A DNA stretch of 64,000 bases from contig NZ_CP178208.1 in the NCBI RefSeq assembly GCF_047219225.1, forward strand, positions 310,001-374,000. The letters run 5' to 3'. Source of the stretch: IMCC45349 sp047219225. Lineage in GTDB: Bacteria > Bacteroidota > Bacteroidia > Flavobacteriales > Flavobacteriaceae. Position numbers and translations under genes: made by a program. Below the pieces are notes generated by a model that searched no databases, had not been told where the DNA came from, and saw only the letters and a program-made list of their open reading frames with translations. Below, piece after piece: positions 1 through 7,174 of this stretch; positions within the stretch are counted from its first letter, which is position 1; each line of letters opens with the position of its first letter.

Positions 1-480
1 AGGGTTAGTTACTAAAGCTCTTGCTACTGCTACACGCTGTTGTTGACCTCCAGATAACTGTAAAGGATAATGCTTTGCTCTATGTGCTATATCAACACGT
101 TCAAGTATTTCTAAAACACGCTTTTTACGTTCAGATGATTTTACATTATTATAAATTAATGGTAATTCAACATTTTCAAATACTGTAAGTTCATCGATAA
201 GATTAAAATTTTGAAATACAAACCCAATACTCGCCTTACGTAATCCTGAGCGCTCTTTTTCAGAATAACTTGACACTTCTTCATTACCAAACTTGTAACT
301 TCCTGAATTAGGAGAATCTAATAATCCAATAATATTTAGTAAAGTAGATTTTCCACATCCTGAGGCTCCCATTATAGAGACAAACTCACCTTGCCTGACG
401 TCTAAATTCAACTTATTTAATGCTGTAGTTTCTACTTCTTCTGTACGGTAGATTTTTGTGAGGTTTCTTATTGTTATCAT
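1..480 (-). CDS. ABC exporter ATPase (LolD/MacB type), partial
   Basis: This is the first 160 codons of an ABC ATPase; its 3' end lies outside the window. The start is the ATG at 478-480. Visible motifs are Walker A GASGCGKST (about residue 37), the Q-loop region VFQNFNL, and the signature LSGGQQQRVAVARAL near the cut. These match the LolD/MacB/FtsE group, whose ATPases pair with FtsX-like permeases and a periplasmic adaptor. The membrane-fusion protein directly upstream on the same strand (70 bp away) fits a MacAB-like tripartite exporter. The permease would be expected beyond the left edge. The substrate cannot be told from sequence. Expression probably starts upstream of the adaptor gene. 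Confidence 0.93.
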   Translation of the reverse strand, partial: MITIRNLTKIYRTEEVETTALNKLNLDVRQGEFVSIMGASGCGKSTLLNIIGLLDSPNSGSYKFGNEEVSSYSEKERSGLRKASIGFVFQNFNLIDELTVFENVELPLIYNNVKSSERKKRVLEILERVDIAHRAKHYPLQLSGGQQQRVAVARALVTNP

Positions 481-550
481 AACTGTTTGTTTAGTTTAAA
501 ATTAATGTTACAATTTTTAACACTGTATTAATAGTTAATATTATCATACT

Positions 551-1795
551 TTAATTGATGTTTATTTCTTCTACGTCTTCAAAATCATCATAACTGGATG
601 TTATAATTTTATCGCCTTCGTATAATCCTTCTAATACTTCATAATAGTAAGGGTTTTCTCTTCCAATCTTTATTGACCGCTTTACTGCTACATTATTATT
701 ATTTAAAACAAATACCCATTGTCCATTAGTATTGTTATAAAATTGCCCTTTATCAACTAATAATGCTTTACTATTATTAGATAAAAAAACTTTTGTATTT
801 AATGACATTCCTCTTTTTATATTTTTTAAAATCGAATCATTATTAAACTGCATTTCTATTTTAAATTTTCCCTGAACAACCTCAGGATAAATCTTTTTAA
901 TTTCAATACTATATGTTTCAGAATCTACGTTGGTAATTCCATTTATTCCTTGATCAACTTTAGAAATATAATATTCATCCACATTAGCTACCAATTTAAA
1001 TCCATTTAACACATCTATTTTCCCTATTGGTTGTCCTTGATTATAGTTTTCTCCTAAAACTGGATTAAAAGAAGATAATAATCCATCAACAGGTGCTTTA
1101 ACAATAAAATTTTCTTTATTCTTTCTCAATAACTCTAAACTTTTTTGCATGTTTTTTAGAGATTCATTTACGCGTGCTAGTTGTATACTTCTACTTGTAT
1201 TTTCTTCAGAAGCTTTCTTTTTAATTACTTCATTACGCTCTTTTTGAAATTGATATTCCTGAACTGTCTTTTCATAATCTAGTCTAGCGATAATTCCTTT
1301 TGTATATAATGTAGTATCTATCTTGTATTGTCTATTAGCATTTTCAAAGTCATTGCTAATACTCAATAATTGCTGATCTAAGTTTAATTGTTGGTTCTTA
1401 ATACTAACTCTAATATTTCTAAGGTTGTTTATTTGTTCAATCATAGCAGTTTCTTGAGTCAAATAATTTAGTTCTGCATTAGGATTATACACCCTTAAAA
1501 GAGGCATGCCTTTAGTAATCATTTGACCACTTTCAGCAAATACTTCTGCCACAGAACCTCCTTGAATAACATTTACTAAAACCGAAGTTCTTGGTTCTAC
1601 TACACTATTAAATAAAATAACATCTTCAAACTCACCCAAAGAGACTCTACTTATTTTTAAATCCTTAGCATTAAGGTTCACTTGTTTTTTTCTAGTAGCA
1701 TTAGCTAAAATAAACCCGCTTAATAGAATTATCGCCAAAGTAAAAAGCAACATTTTTTTTGATTTATTTTTTTTTGACTTAATCTGTCTATCCAT
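551..1795 (-). CDS. HlyD/MacA-family periplasmic adaptor
   Basis: This 414-residue protein is a periplasmic adaptor (membrane-fusion protein). It has a basic N-terminus, one membrane anchor (about residues 14-32), a lipoyl/barrel-sandwich half (about 70-105), a long alpha-helical hairpin rich in Q, E, K and L (about 115-225), the second lipoyl half beginning VKAPVDGLLSS, and a beta-barrel/membrane-proximal end. This is the expected order for HlyD/MacA proteins that bridge an inner-membrane ABC transporter and an outer-membrane channel. It precedes the ABC ATPase in the same orientation. A -24-like element at 1822-1837 and two dyads at 1901-1938 lie upstream, so the divergent sigma-54-type regulator probably activates it. 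Confidence 0.9.
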   Translation of the reverse strand: MDRQIKSKKNKSKKMLLFTLAIILLSGFILANATRKKQVNLNAKDLKISRVSLGEFEDVILFNSVVEPRTSVLVNVIQGGSVAEVFAESGQMITKGMPLLRVYNPNAELNYLTQETAMIEQINNLRNIRVSIKNQQLNLDQQLLSISNDFENANRQYKIDTTLYTKGIIARLDYEKTVQEYQFQKERNEVIKKKASEENTSRSIQLARVNESLKNMQKSLELLRKNKENFIVKAPVDGLLSSFNPVLGENYNQGQPIGKIDVLNGFKLVANVDEYYISKVDQGINGITNVDSETYSIEIKKIYPEVVQGKFKIEMQFNNDSILKNIKRGMSLNTKVFLSNNSKALLVDKGQFYNNTNGQWVFVLNNNNVAVKRSIKIGRENPYYYEVLEGLYEGDKIITSSYDDFEDVEEININ

Positions 1796-1821
1796 TTTAT
1801 GAAACTATTTACAAAACATAT

Positions 1822-1838
1822 GCCCACAAACGTGCCAA
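1822..1838 (-). promoter_or_regulatory. sigma-54-like promoter of the efflux operon
   Basis: Read on the minus strand, the sequence is TTGGCACG-TTTG-TGGGCA. The TTGGCACG block is a perfect -24 element. The downstream GC, which should be the -12 element, is separated from GG by 11 bp instead of the usual 10, so the match is imperfect. It would start transcription near 1810, about 15 nt before the adaptor ATG at 1795. A sigma-54-type activator encoded next door supports the reading; the spacing argues against certainty. Confidence 0.45.
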
Positions 1839-1900
1839 TAAAAAACAAACACGTAAAACACTAACAATCAATAAACTAAATAAAATAAGCAATTTAAAAG

Positions 1901-1938
1901 TGTTCGTTTTCGAACATTTATTTGTTCATTTTCAAACA
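1901..1938. promoter_or_regulatory. tandem dyad operators, probable enhancer sites
   Basis: Two related 16-bp dyads stand in tandem: TGTTCGTTTTCGAACA at 1901-1916, a hyphenated palindrome with perfect 6-bp arms, and TGTTCATTTTCAAACA at 1923-1938. Their centres are 22 bp apart, about two helical turns, so both face the same side of the helix. They lie about 65-115 bp upstream of the -24-like element of the adaptor gene, the usual distance for activator sites of sigma-54 promoters. They also overlap TTTATTTG at 1917-1924, a 7/8 match to the TAnnTTTG element that could serve the regulator's own gene. Confidence 0.6.
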
Positions 1939-1949
1939 ACTATGTAACT

Positions 1950-3326
1950 ATGCATATGCGTAAAAAAGAAGCTTCCATATTAATTGTTGATGACGATGAA
2001 GACATTGTTTTTTCAGCTAGAATTAGTTTAAAAAAACACTTTAATAATATTTTAACCACTAGCAATCCAAAACAAATTAATAGTCAACTTAGTAATAACA
2101 TAATAGATGTTGTTCTTCTTGACATGAATTATAGAATTGGATTTGAAGATGGTAAAGAAGGGCTTTATTGGCTAAAACATATAAAGAAACATAGTCCTGA
2201 AACAACAGTAATATTAATGACTGCTTTTGGTAGTGTTAACCTTGCTGTTGAAGCTATAAAACAAGGAGCTACAGATTTTATTTTAAAACCATGGAATGCA
2301 GAAAAACTCTACAGTATTGTTAATGCTGGGGTTGAGTTAGCACGTTCTAAAAGAAAAACCATTCAATTAGAATCTGTTCAGGATAAAAATAATAAAGACT
2401 TTCATCAAAAAACCGAACACATTATTGGAAGCTCAGTAATAATGCAAAACACAAAACAATTAGTCCAAAAGGTTGCTCCTACAGACGCTAATATTTTAAT
2501 CCTTGGTGAAAATGGTACTGGTAAATATGTATTTGCCAAAGAAATACATTTGCTATCTAACAGAAAAAACTATCCCTTTATTCATGTTGATCTTGGTGCC
2601 TTAAATGAAAACTTATTTGAAAGTGAACTTTTTGGGTATATAAAAGGTGCCTTTACTGATGCTCATAAAGATAGTATAGGGCGTTTTGAGCTAGCTCAAG
2701 GTGGTACTATTTTTCTGGATGAAATTGGAAATCTACCTTTACACCTCCAATCTAAATTATTGTCAGTAATTCAAAATAGAAAAATAACTCGTCTTGGAGA
2801 AGGTAAAGAACGTAGTATTGATGTACGAATTATTTGTGCAACCAACGCTCCAATTCATGAAATGGTTGAACAAGAATCTTTTAGACAAGACTTATTATTT
2901 CGTATTAACACTATAGAATTAAACCTTCCTCCGTTAAGAGATAGAAAAGATGATATTGAACTTTTAGCTACTCATTTTTTAAAAAAATTAAATCAACGTT
3001 ACCGAAAACAAATAATCGGCTTTACCAAACAGTCTTTATTAGCTTTAAAAGATTATAGCTGGCCTGGAAACATTAGAGAATTAGAACATATTGTTGAACG
3101 AGCAGTTATAATTACAGACAATAACGAAGTACAGATAGAAGACCTTCATTTTTCTACAAAAAAAAATACTGGTAATTTAATCGATAATTTAAATCTTGAA
3201 GAAGTTGAAAAATTATTGATACAACAAGCAATGGAAAAACATCAAGGTAATATTTCAAAAGCTTCAAAAGAACTAGGCTTAACTAGAGCAGCACTTTATA
3301 GACGTCTTGAAAAACATAATCTTTAA
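1950..3326 (+). CDS. sigma-54-type (NtrC-like) response regulator
   Basis: This is a 458-residue three-domain regulator. The receiver (residues 8-128) has acidic DDD 14-16, phosphoacceptor D58 and K113. The AAA+ domain (about 157-395) has Walker A GENGTGKY (186-193), the sigma-54 contact loop GAFTDA (233-238), where the classical form is GAFTGA, and Walker B in GGTIFLDE. A Fis-type helix-turn-helix (NISKASKELGLTRAALYRRL) ends the protein. ATG at 1956 is an alternative start two codons in. The kinase gene starts one base after the stop. Divergence from the exporter genes, with dyads between, points to control of the efflux operon. The GAFTDA variant is not by itself evidence of inactivity. Confidence 0.92.
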   Translation: MHMRKKEASILIVDDDEDIVFSARISLKKHFNNILTTSNPKQINSQLSNNIIDVVLLDMNYRIGFEDGKEGLYWLKHIKKHSPETTVILMTAFGSVNLAVEAIKQGATDFILKPWNAEKLYSIVNAGVELARSKRKTIQLESVQDKNNKDFHQKTEHIIGSSVIMQNTKQLVQKVAPTDANILILGENGTGKYVFAKEIHLLSNRKNYPFIHVDLGALNENLFESELFGYIKGAFTDAHKDSIGRFELAQGGTIFLDEIGNLPLHLQSKLLSVIQNRKITRLGEGKERSIDVRIICATNAPIHEMVEQESFRQDLLFRINTIELNLPPLRDRKDDIELLATHFLKKLNQRYRKQIIGFTKQSLLALKDYSWPGNIRELEHIVERAVIITDNNEVQIEDLHFSTKKNTGNLIDNLNLEEVEKLLIQQAMEKHQGNISKASKELGLTRAALYRRLEKHNL

Positions 3327-3327
3327 A

Positions 3328-4644
3328 ATGGGTAAAGTACAATATGTTCATATAATTCTAAGAGTGCTTATCATTATAGTTAATGGTATTACAATTTATT
3401 ATTTTTTAAAAACCGACTACCTAATTACCTCTATTGGCATTACATTATTATTACTACTACAAATAATTCTTTTCCTAGACTATTTAAACAAACAATTTAC
3501 TGATATTGAAAAGACCATAGACTGTTTACTCCACGATGATTTTTCTAATACAATTACTAAAAGACATTCTTCTTCAGTTAATATAAAAGCATCAAAGCTT
3601 TTAACAAAAAGAAGAAAAGAAAACTTACAAAGAGCTTCTGAAACTGTAATTTTTACAAATATTATTGAAAGTTTAAGTATTGGAATTCTAATTTTAAGAA
3701 AAGGATCTAATAATAATATTGAAATATTCCAAATCAATAAAGCTTTTACAGAGTTTTTAAAAATTCCTAAATTTTATAATTGGCATTTATTAGAAGATAA
3801 AATACAATCACTCTCTAAACTTATTTCAGAATGGAAATACATGAAACATGTAGTATCCCTAAACATTAATGAAGAAACCGAGAACTTCTTTTTAAAAACC
3901 TCTGTAACACAAACAAACAATTATCAATACTTAATTGTATCCTTGGAAACTATCCAACAGTTAATTGATAAAAAAGAAAAAGAAGCTTGGTATAAGTTAA
4001 TGAATGTTATGTCACATGAAATTATTAATACCATTACTCCCATAAGTAGTTTAGCTGAAAGTTTAGAGTCATTATTACACGAAGACTCTATAGATAATGA
4101 CAACTTAGATGAAGTTTCTACTGGTTTGCAAATAATAAAAAAACGCTCTCATCATTTAACATCATTTGTAGAAACCTATAGGCAATTAGCTGAGCTTCCT
4201 TTACCTCAAAAAGAAATAACTAATTTGAGTTCTTTAATTTCAAGTACACTTAACTTATTTGACCAAGAATTTAAAACAAAAAAAATTAAAACCAACTTCA
4301 AGTCAGATTCAACAATAGAAGTTACTATAGACAAAAAACAAATTGAACAGGTTATTATAAATCTAATATCAAATTCTTTATACGCACTGGATGGCATTGA
4401 GTCTCCTACACTAACTATTTCTGTTCAAAAAGTAAATACAAAGACTCAAGTACTAATAAAAGATAATGGAATTGGTATACCAGCCGAAATAAAAGACAAC
4501 ATTTTTATTCCATACTTCACTACAAGAAAAAATGGTTCAGGTATTGGTTTAACTCTTACCAAAAGCATAATGGAAACACATAACGGCAACATTCATTTTA
4601 AATCAAACAACAAAGACACTACATTTATCCTTACATTCAATTAA
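3328..4644 (+). CDS. sensor histidine kinase, NtrY-like
   Basis: This is the partner kinase of the preceding regulator (438 residues). I chose the ATG at 3328, one base after the regulator's stop, over an in-frame TTG at 3307 that would overlap it. Two membrane segments (about residues 6-27 and 33-52) are followed by a PAS-like stretch (about 105-210). The HisKA motif is MSHEIINTITPI, with the phosphoacceptor His near residue 230. The ATPase has an N-box (INLISNSLYAL), G1 (DNGIGIP), an F-box-like FIPYFTTR and G2 (GSGIGLTL). There is almost no periplasmic loop between the membrane segments, so it probably senses a membrane or cytoplasmic signal. Confidence 0.9.
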   Translation: MGKVQYVHIILRVLIIIVNGITIYYFLKTDYLITSIGITLLLLLQIILFLDYLNKQFTDIEKTIDCLLHDDFSNTITKRHSSSVNIKASKLLTKRRKENLQRASETVIFTNIIESLSIGILILRKGSNNNIEIFQINKAFTEFLKIPKFYNWHLLEDKIQSLSKLISEWKYMKHVVSLNINEETENFFLKTSVTQTNNYQYLIVSLETIQQLIDKKEKEAWYKLMNVMSHEIINTITPISSLAESLESLLHEDSIDNDNLDEVSTGLQIIKKRSHHLTSFVETYRQLAELPLPQKEITNLSSLISSTLNLFDQEFKTKKIKTNFKSDSTIEVTIDKKQIEQVIINLISNSLYALDGIESPTLTISVQKVNTKTQVLIKDNGIGIPAEIKDNIFIPYFTTRKNGSGIGLTLTKSIMETHNGNIHFKSNNKDTTFILTFN

Positions 4645-4718
4645 TAGTTCTTTTGCCATTTGATATTTGATATCTTAGATAATTTTTATACTTTTCAGTT
4701 CTTCAAATAGAACAATTA

Positions 4719-6491
4719 ATGGCAGAAATAACAAGAATTTTTGATTTTCCGAAATACCAATTAGAAAAATTCAATTTAGAAAAAGCATTTACATCAAAAT
4801 ACAATGGGAAGTGGGAGTCTATCTCATCTAAAGAATATGTAGAGCTATCTAATACAATTAGTCGTGGTTTACTTAGACTAGGAGTTAAACCTGATGATAA
4901 AATAGCAGTAATATCAACTACCAATAGAACTGAGTGGAATGTTTTAGACATTGGTGTGCTACAAGTAGGTGCACAAAACGTGCCTATTTACCCTACTATT
5001 TCAAAAGAAGATTACGAATATATTCTAAACCATTCGGAAGCTACTTATTGTTTTGTTTCTGACTCAGAAATTCTCGAAAAACTAAATGCCATTAAAGGCA
5101 ATACAAAATTAAAAGAAGTCTATACTTTTGATGAAGTAGCTAATGAAAAAAACTGGAAAGAAGTTTTAAAATTAGGAGAAGACACTAGCAATCAAGATGT
5201 TTTAGACGATAGAAAAAACAATGTAAAGCCAAGTGACTTAGCTACCTTAATTTACACTTCTGGAACAACAGGAAGGCCAAAAGGTGTTATGTTATCTCAC
5301 AACAACCTTGTATCTAATGTTTTAGACAGTGAAAAAAGAGTACCATTTGATTACGGGCATTCAAAATCACTAAGCTTCTTACCTGTTTGCCATGTTTTTG
5401 AGCGTATGATTTTATATCTATACCAATTTTGTGGTGTAGAAGTTTACTTTGCTGAGTCTATCGAAAAGATGAGTGATAACCTAAAAGAAGTTAAACCAAA
5501 TGTAATGACAGCAGTTCCTAGACTTTACGAAAAAGTCTATGATAAAATTGTAGCTAAAGGTAGTGAGCTTTCTTTTATAAAAAAGATGCTGTTCTTTTGG
5601 GCAATAGATGTAGGTTTAAAATTTGAACCTTATGGTAGAAATGGTTGGTGGTATGAAAAAAAACTTGGTCTAGCTAGAAAATTAATTTTCAGCAAATGGA
5701 AAGAAGGTCTTGGAGGAAATCTTGATTTAATGGTTTCTGGAAGTGCAGCTTTACAACCTAGACTTACACGTATTTTTGCCGCAGCAGAAATGCCTATTAT
5801 GGAAGGTTATGGATTAACCGAGACATCACCAGTAATCTCTGTTAACGACATGAGAAATGGTGGTTTTAATGTAGGTACTGTTGGTCGTGTTATAGACAAT
5901 GTAGAAGTTAAAATTGCTAACGATGGTGAAATACTTGTTAAAGGTCCAAATGTAATGAAAGGGTATTTTAAAGATCCTGAAAAAACTTCAGAAGTATTAT
6001 TAGACGGTTATTTTCATACAGGAGACATTGGTGAAATATGTGCAGATGGATTTCTTAAAATTACAGATCGTAAAAAAGACATGTTTAAAACATCAGGTGG
6101 TAAATATGTTATTCCTTCATTATTAGAAAATCAGTTAAAACAGTCTCGATTTATAGAACAAATAATGGTAATTGGTGAAGGCGAAAAAATGCCTGCTGCA
6201 CTAATCCAATTAAATGTAGAGTTTATAGAAGAATGGGCAAAACGACATGATAATATAGATTTCACTTCATACGATGACATTATAAAAAACCCTATACTAA
6301 TAGAACGAATTCAAGAAGAAGTTTCAGAATGCAATAGTAAGTTCGGAAAATGGGAGCAAATCAAAAAATTTGAACTTACTCCAGATATTTGGACTATAGA
6401 TGATGGTCACCTTACTCCAACACTAAAAATGAAACGTAAAGTCATTAAAGAGAAGTACAAACATCTCATTGAAAAAATTTACAGACCATAA
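4719..6491 (+). CDS. long-chain acyl-CoA synthetase (AMP-forming)
   Basis: This 590-residue enzyme activates fatty acids to acyl-CoA through an acyl-adenylate. The adenylate-forming P-loop is YTSGTTGRPKG (179-189). Further core motifs are EGYGLTETSP (about residue 363) and GYFHTGDIG (about 431), followed by the hinge ITDRKKDMFKTSGGKYV. Length and motif order match the long-chain (FadD/FAA) group of bacteria and eukaryotes. It stands alone between the two-component system and a terminator at 6499-6526. It is functionally tied to the downstream beta-oxidation operon, for which it would supply acyl-CoA. GATATTTG sequences in the 74-bp upstream gap are weak -7 candidates. Confidence 0.92.
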   Translation: MAEITRIFDFPKYQLEKFNLEKAFTSKYNGKWESISSKEYVELSNTISRGLLRLGVKPDDKIAVISTTNRTEWNVLDIGVLQVGAQNVPIYPTISKEDYEYILNHSEATYCFVSDSEILEKLNAIKGNTKLKEVYTFDEVANEKNWKEVLKLGEDTSNQDVLDDRKNNVKPSDLATLIYTSGTTGRPKGVMLSHNNLVSNVLDSEKRVPFDYGHSKSLSFLPVCHVFERMILYLYQFCGVEVYFAESIEKMSDNLKEVKPNVMTAVPRLYEKVYDKIVAKGSELSFIKKMLFFWAIDVGLKFEPYGRNGWWYEKKLGLARKLIFSKWKEGLGGNLDLMVSGSAALQPRLTRIFAAAEMPIMEGYGLTETSPVISVNDMRNGGFNVGTVGRVIDNVEVKIANDGEILVKGPNVMKGYFKDPEKTSEVLLDGYFHTGDIGEICADGFLKITDRKKDMFKTSGGKYVIPSLLENQLKQSRFIEQIMVIGEGEKMPAALIQLNVEFIEEWAKRHDNIDFTSYDDIIKNPILIERIQEEVSECNSKFGKWEQIKKFELTPDIWTIDDGHLTPTLKMKRKVIKEKYKHLIEKIYRP

Positions 6492-6498
6492 ACCTCTC

Positions 6499-6526
6499 AA
6501 CTCCTTATAAATTAAGGAGTTTTTTT
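6499..6526 (+). terminator. intrinsic terminator after acyl-CoA synthetase
   Basis: There is a 9-bp perfect stem, AACTCCTTA (6499-6507) paired with TAAGGAGTT (6513-6521), with a 5-nt loop and a run of T after it. It lies 8 bp after the synthetase stop and separates that gene from the marR-fad operon. Confidence 0.85.
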
Positions 6527-6558
6527 ATATCAAAACACTAATAAATTCAATTTAATTG

Positions 6559-6603
6559 TTATGCATGCATAATTTTTTATAAATTTACTATGCGCGCATA
6601 GTA
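6559..6603. promoter_or_regulatory. two palindromic operators, probable MarR sites
   Basis: Two perfect palindromes share the core TATGCRYGCATA: TTATGCATGCATAA (6559-6572) and TACTATGCGCGCATAGTA (6586-6603). Their centres are 29 bp apart. The second ends 8 bp before a TATATTTG promoter element, so a bound dimer would block polymerase. Palindromes of this size and position are typical for MarR-family autoregulation, and the next gene downstream encodes a MarR protein. Confidence 0.7.
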
Positions 6604-6611
6604 TAATTTAT

Positions 6612-6619
6612 TATATTTG
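6612..6619 (+). promoter_or_regulatory. -7 promoter element of the marR-fad operon
   Basis: TATATTTG is a full match to the Bacteroidota -7 consensus TAnnTTTG. It lies 100 bp before the marR start, just downstream of the second palindrome. No clear -33 TTG is seen, because the palindromes occupy that region. Confidence 0.55.
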
Positions 6620-6719
6620 AACTTTCACAGTTATTTCACACGAGTAACAAACATTAAAACACTAAAAATTAACCGATTAGAAAAACACATCTGACTAAGT
6701 TAATAAAAAAACAAAACAG

Positions 6720-7169
6720 ATGAAAGATAAAACTATAGACTATGTACTTAGAACAACGTGGTTAACAGTACAAAAAATGTATAATGAAGAAGCTGCCAAA
6801 TTTGATGCAACAATGGCTACTGCTTTTACTTTATTAAGCATTGATCCTGTAGATGGAACTCCATCAACTGCTTTAGGACCTAAAATGGGAATGGAAGCAA
6901 CAAGTTTATCACGTATTCTAAAATCTATGGACGAAAGAGGTCTTATAGAGCGTAAACCAAACCCAGCCGATGGTAGAGGTGTTTTAATACACTTAACAGA
7001 ATTTGGGCTTGAAAAAAGAGAATATTCTAAAGATAAGGTTCTAACTTTTAATGAAACAATAAAAAAACATGTTTCAGAAGAAAAACTGAACCATTTTTAT
7101 GAAGTAGCAGAAATCATTAACGAATTGGTTTCTAATAAAAAAATATACAATCAAAAGAAAAGAGTGTAA
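6720..7169 (+). CDS. MarR-family repressor of beta-oxidation genes
   Basis: This 149-residue winged-helix regulator has a recognition-helix region around STALGPKMGMEATSLSRILK (about 46-65) and a wing at RKPNPADGRGV. MarR proteins bind DNA as dimers and release it when a small ligand binds. The gene is the first of a tight group with fadN (5-bp gap), fadA and fadE, so the natural ligand is plausibly a fatty acid or acyl-CoA; that is inference. Two palindromes in its promoter fit autorepression and repression of the whole operon. Confidence 0.88.
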   Translation: MKDKTIDYVLRTTWLTVQKMYNEEAAKFDATMATAFTLLSIDPVDGTPSTALGPKMGMEATSLSRILKSMDERGLIERKPNPADGRGVLIHLTEFGLEKREYSKDKVLTFNETIKKHVSEEKLNHFYEVAEIINELVSNKKIYNQKKRV

Positions 7170-7174
7170 AGTAA

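Noticed and set aside
3307..3327. Earlier TTG start for the NtrY-like kinase
   Set aside because: It would overlap the regulator by 20 bp, while an ATG one base after the regulator's stop gives the usual length.
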